Part shown: positions 61,388 to 64,000 of the stretch, in pieces | Position numbering within the stretch: the first letter of the stretch is position 1 | How the letters are laid out: each line of letters starts with the position of its first letter | Source: Cryobacterium arcticum | GTDB lineage: Bacteria; Actinomycetota; Actinomycetes; Actinomycetales; Microbacteriaceae | DNA: 64,000 bases | Assembly (NCBI RefSeq): GCF_003185895.1 | Contig: NZ_QHLY01000005.1 | Span: 62,001-126,000 of the forward strand | Reading direction: 5' to 3' | Notes under the pieces: model-generated | Told to the model about the DNA's origin: nothing | Seen by the model: the letters and a program-made list of their open reading frames with translations, nothing else | The model's database searches: none | Made by a program: the position numbers and the translations under genes

Positions 61388-61960
61388 ATGGTCGCCACGC
61401 GAATTCCAGCTCCGAGGCGCAGCTTTGAGCTCTACTACCCCCTCGAGGCCGACTGGCAGCAGCTGCGCGATATCCGGCTGCGGGCAATCGCCAACTTCCC
61501 CCTCGCGTTCCTGGAGTCGTTTGCCGTGGCACACGCCCTCACCGAGGAGGATTGGCGGGCTCGCGGCATCCGCAATGCCCTACCCACGAGCTACCAGGTG
61601 GTCGCCCGCACTCCCGCCGACCTCTGGATCGGCACGATGAGCGCGTTCATCTCGGCCGGCCCGCCCGCCTACCACCCGGGCAGCCCCGGCACCGGCGACC
61701 CGCGCGCGAACCTGGTGGGAGTGTGGGTGGATCCCACCTTCCGTGGCCTCTCGACGGTGGCGGCCACCCTGCTGCAGTCCGTGCGGGTTTGGGCGGCAGA
61801 GGAACACCAGCTCGACCGGGTGCACCTGCACGTGCACGAGGCCAATCACCGGGCGATGCGCTTCTACGAGAAGAACGGCGCCAAGCCCACCGGCGCATTC
61901 ATGCCCGACCCGCGGCGCCCGGCCGAGCGGCAGATCGAACTGGTGCTCGGCGCCCTGTGA
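61388..61960 (+). CDS. GNAT acetyltransferase
   Basis: 190 residues. DIRLRAIANFPLAFLESFA and LVGVWVDPTFRGLSTVAATL contain the GNAT beta4 strand and acetyl-CoA loop. HLHVHEANHRAMRFYEKNGA is the C-terminal helix that carries the usual acceptor-side Tyr. The acceptor is unknown. It overlaps the following membrane protease by 4 nt (GTGA). Confidence 0.88.
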   Translation: MVATRIPAPRRSFELYYPLEADWQQLRDIRLRAIANFPLAFLESFAVAHALTEEDWRARGIRNALPTSYQVVARTPADLWIGTMSAFISAGPPAYHPGSPGTGDPRANLVGVWVDPTFRGLSTVAATLLQSVRVWAAEEHQLDRVHLHVHEANHRAMRFYEKNGAKPTGAFMPDPRRPAERQIELVLGAL

Positions 61961-62667
61961 TCGACGTTCTCCTCGAGTTCTGGGCCCGGGTGTCGGCGCG
62001 GAACTCGCCGCTACCGCCGGCGACGGTGTGGCTGACCGTCGCGGCGGCGGCGCTGTTGGTGCTCGTTCCGCAGGCCTGGAAGCTCACCCGGCACGTGATC
62101 ACGATTGTGCACGAGGGCGGCCACGGGTTGGTCGCGGCGCTCAGCGGCCGCCGGTTGCAGGGCATCCGGCTGCACTCGGACACCTCCGGCCTCACCGTGA
62201 GCCGCGGCCGGCCGCGCGGCCTGGGAATGGTGCTCACCCTGCTCGCCGGGTACACCGCCCCGGCGCTGCTCGGCCTGGGCGCCGCGTGGCTGCTCGGCCG
62301 TGGCCACGACGTGGGCCTGCTCTGGGCGCTGCTCGCGGCGCTGGCACTGCTGCTCGTCCAGATCCGCAACTGGTTCGGACTCTGGTCGGTGCTTGTCACC
62401 GCCGCGATCGTCTTCGGCGTCACCTGGTTCGGCACCGAGACCGTGCAGAGCGTGTTCGCCCTCCTGGTGACCGCGTTCCTGCTGCTCGGGGCGCTCCGCA
62501 CCGTGGTGGAGCTGCAGCGCACCCGGCGACGCCGCGGCGGCACCGCCTCGGATGCCGACCAGCTGGCCAGGCTCAGCCATCTGCCCGGCCTGTTCTGGGT
62601 GCTGGTTTTCTTCGCGGTCGCCGGCGCGTGCCTGGTCGGCGCCGCCCGGCTGCTGGCCCTCGCCTGA
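61957..62667 (+). CDS. M50B-like HEGGH membrane metallopeptidase
   Basis: 236 residues from a GTG at 61957 (MIDVLLEFWARVSARN). Membrane segments surround the zinc motif HEGGHGLVAALSGRR (HExxH, in a membrane helix), followed by later segments and a polar PxxG-type region typical of the M50B/SpoIVFB-like group. It may carry out intramembrane proteolysis. A second metal ligand (a distal Asp or NPxDG) is not obvious, so activity is uncertain. It is translationally coupled to the GNAT gene. Confidence 0.82.
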   Translation: MIDVLLEFWARVSARNSPLPPATVWLTVAAAALLVLVPQAWKLTRHVITIVHEGGHGLVAALSGRRLQGIRLHSDTSGLTVSRGRPRGLGMVLTLLAGYTAPALLGLGAAWLLGRGHDVGLLWALLAALALLLVQIRNWFGLWSVLVTAAIVFGVTWFGTETVQSVFALLVTAFLLLGALRTVVELQRTRRRRGGTASDADQLARLSHLPGLFWVLVFFAVAGACLVGAARLLALA

Positions 62668-62689
62668 CCCACCCCTCCGGCCGGGGCGG

Positions 62690-63457
62690 TTAGAAGACGG
62701 CGACGCCTAGAAGGGTGCCGACCAGCCAGGTCACGCCGAGCGCGGCCGCACCGCCGAGTACCACCCGCACGGTGGCGCGCAGGATGCGACTGCCCCCCAG
62801 GCCAGCACCCAGGGCTCCGGTCGCCGCGAGGGCCACGAGCACCGCGACGAAGGTCACCGGCACCCGGATCGCCTCCGGTAGCAGCAGGATCGCGAGCATC
62901 GGCAGGATCGCGCCGAGGGTGAACGCCAGCGCGGAGGCCGCGGCGGCATGCCAGGGGTTGGCGACGTCCTCTTCGACGATGTTGAGTTCCGCGGAGAGGT
63001 GCGCCTTGAGGACATCCTTCTGAGTGAGTTCGAGCGCCACCTGACGGGCGGTGGCGGGAGCCAGCCCGCGCTCCTCGTAGAGCGTGGCGAGGGCGGCGAG
63101 TTCGCCGGCGGGGTTGTCGTGCAGCTTGCGCTTCTGCTTGGTGATCATGGCGCGCTGGCTGTCGCTCTGGCTGCTGACCGAGACATATTCCCCGAGCGCC
63201 ATGGAGATGGCACCGCCGACGAGCCCGGCCGTTCCGGCCGCGACGATCGCCGGGGTGGATCCGCCGGCACCGGCGACGCCGACCACGATGGCCGCGACGG
63301 AGACGATGCCGTCGTTGGCGCCGAGCACCCCGGCGCGCAGCCAGTTGAGCCGCGCGGCGAGGCTGGTGGCAGAGGACGGAGCGACGGTCTGGGCGCGCGC
63401 ACCGGCATCCAGGTCGGCGTGCGAGGGCCGAAACAGGGTGGGTAAGAGGATGGCCAT
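62690..63457 (-). CDS. VIT1/CCC1-family iron/manganese transporter
   Basis: 255 residues with five membrane segments. LNWLRAGVLGANDGIVSVAA and AGGSTPAIVAAGTAGLVGGA are the family's first metal-binding helix pair. The cytoplasmic loop has EERGLAPATARQVALELTQK and ELNIVEEDVANPWHAA. It removes excess Fe(II) or Mn(II) from the cytoplasm. Two DtxR/IdeR-like boxes lie upstream. It converges with the HEGGH gene, 22 nt apart. Confidence 0.9.
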   Translation of the reverse strand: MAILLPTLFRPSHADLDAGARAQTVAPSSATSLAARLNWLRAGVLGANDGIVSVAAIVVGVAGAGGSTPAIVAAGTAGLVGGAISMALGEYVSVSSQSDSQRAMITKQKRKLHDNPAGELAALATLYEERGLAPATARQVALELTQKDVLKAHLSAELNIVEEDVANPWHAAAASALAFTLGAILPMLAILLLPEAIRVPVTFVAVLVALAATGALGAGLGGSRILRATVRVVLGGAAALGVTWLVGTLLGVAVF

Positions 63458-63493
63458 AGAGACACCATAGGCACCGATAGTCGGCGCCGCCAG

Positions 63494-63512
63494 CGTGGAA
63501 AGCCTTGCCTAA
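63494..63512. promoter_or_regulatory. DtxR/IdeR-like box 1
   Basis: On the minus strand the site reads ttaggcaaggctttccacg, about 12 of 19 positions matching the IdeR consensus. It lies 37 nt upstream of the VIT1-like start, near its promoter. Confidence 0.45.
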
Positions 63513-63543
63513 TCTATCGCTTGATCAGGGCTTTGGGTGGAAC

Positions 63544-63562
63544 TTTGGACAGGCTTGCCTAA
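63544..63562. promoter_or_regulatory. DtxR/IdeR-like box 2
   Basis: On the minus strand it reads ttaggcaagcctgtccaaa, about 13 of 19 consensus positions. It repeats the ttaggcaag core of box 1, 50 bp away. Paired boxes support metal-dependent control. Confidence 0.5.
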
Positions 63563-63593
63563 GCCAAGCCAGGTCGGCGCCCCGCCGCCGAGG

Positions 63594-63657
63594 TGCCCCG
63601 CTGCGGACGAGTTGCTCCGGCGCACCGGGGCAGCTCGTCCGCACGCGGGCAGGTCGC
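63594..63657. repeat. Second copy of the cgagttgcccc dispersed repeat
   Basis: Aligns without gaps to 40381-40443 at about 54 of 63 positions, including a 22-bp identical start. It lies between the VIT1-like gene region and the rbsD-like gene. Confidence 0.8.
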
Positions 63658-63670
63658 TATGCGGGCGTGC

Positions 63671-64000
63671 CTAGAACGGCACCCCGCACACCAGCGCCGC
63701 GTTGGCGAACGGAGTGGCCTCCCCGGTGCGCACGAACACCCGCGCCGTCGCGGAGAGCGCCTTGAGCTCGGCATGGGTGATGTATTCGATCTCGTCGAAC
63801 CGGCCGCGCAACCAGTCGTTGGCGATAGTGCCCTGGGCCTCCGCGGCGGCCAGGCAGTGCTCGACGACAAGTTCGCCGAGCAGCGCGTCGAGCACCTGCT
63901 CGAATCGGGGAACCCCGTGCACCAGGGCCAGGTCGATCACGGGTACCCCGGCCGGCGCCGGCATCCCGCAGTCGCCGACCAGAACGATGTCGCCGTGACC
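63671..64000 (-). CDS. RbsD/FucU-family sugar mutarotase, partial
   Basis: 110 residues in frame to the window edge; the N-terminus is missing. GHGDIVLVGDCGMPAP at the edge is the RbsD active-site region, where the His of GHGD is catalytic. DLALVHGVPRFEQVLDAL and ARVFVRTGEATPFANAALVCG complete the fold. RbsD interconverts the pyranose and furanose forms of ribose, while FucU acts on fucose. The exact sugar depends on the missing part and neighbours. Confidence 0.88.
   Translation of the reverse strand, partial: GHGDIVLVGDCGMPAPAGVPVIDLALVHGVPRFEQVLDALLGELVVEHCLAAAEAQGTIANDWLRGRFDEIEYITHAELKALSATARVFVRTGEATPFANAALVCGVPF

Noticed and set aside
1..64000. CRISPR arrays, tRNA or rRNA genes, prophage modules
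   Set aside because: No regularly spaced repeat-spacer pattern, cloverleaf, rRNA block or phage structural genes were recognised. A covariance or HMM scan would be the decisive check.

Overview
The window is about 64 kb of high-GC DNA. The actinobacterial codon pattern (frequent ggatgc/gcggatgc), dense start/stop overlaps, a DUF222/HNH protein, coenzyme F420 genes and a giant SCO7613-like membrane protein together suggest a Microbacteriaceae member close to Cryobacterium. That placement is inferred from gene content; no phylogeny was run. I saw no rRNA, tRNA, CRISPR array, prophage or complete insertion sequence. Most of the window looks like accessory metabolic chromosome.

Layout. 0-8 kb (minus strand): a cyclic-amide/pyrimidine catabolic operon with a nitrilase-type N-carbamoyl amidohydrolase, dihydropyrimidinase, an LLM flavin oxidoreductase, a four-gene NMT1/THI5-type ABC importer and the start of a class III aminotransferase. 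A divergent MocR-type regulator lies at 8.1-9.4 kb, followed by an FAD oxidoreductase. 11.3-16.0 kb: a putative F420-0 ABC transporter (binding protein, permease, ATPase) running into cofD, which is fused to a C-terminal ASCH domain. 16-21 kb: a coiled-coil membrane protein, YhhN, a Rieske ferredoxin, moaA and a DUF222/HNH protein. 21.0-24.5 kb: formylglycine-generating enzyme beside a CSPTR sulfatase. 24.7-26.8 kb: fructose-type PTS permease with B-C-A domain order. 26.8-28.4 kb: NAD-dependent epimerase and divergent TetR. 28.4-37.6 kb: a LacI-regulated glycan operon (ABC sugar importer and a 1508-residue GH36 plus clan-GH-A fusion). 37.7-40.3 kb: cofC, cofE and an F420-dependent-type LLM enzyme.

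40.5-47.1 kb: xth, a monooxygenase-fold membrane protein, an AEC carrier, tetR-MFS, ArsR-SRPBCC and an alpha/beta hydrolase. 47.3-49.3 kb: PTS HPr and enzyme I, which would energise the permease at 24.7 kb. 49.6-51.3 kb: tetR plus a DUF5692-like membrane protein. 51.4-57.9 kb: a 2177-residue polytopic protein with a zinc ribbon and at least four internal repeats. 58-64 kb: GNAT, SHOCT protein, a CopB-type ATPase with a CsoR-type operator, GNAT plus an HEGGH membrane protease, a VIT1/CCC1 transporter with DtxR-like boxes, and a partial rbsD.

How the parts connect. Two separate loci supply F420 functions (transport and CofD; CofC, CofE and a user enzyme). The two ABC importers with clear hairpins after the binding-protein gene (0.5 and 35.9 kb) share a layout expected to favour binding-protein expression. 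Several families of short inverted repeats are scattered through gaps. Some have been absorbed into coding sequence at the ends of the F420-0 ATPase and possibly CofE.
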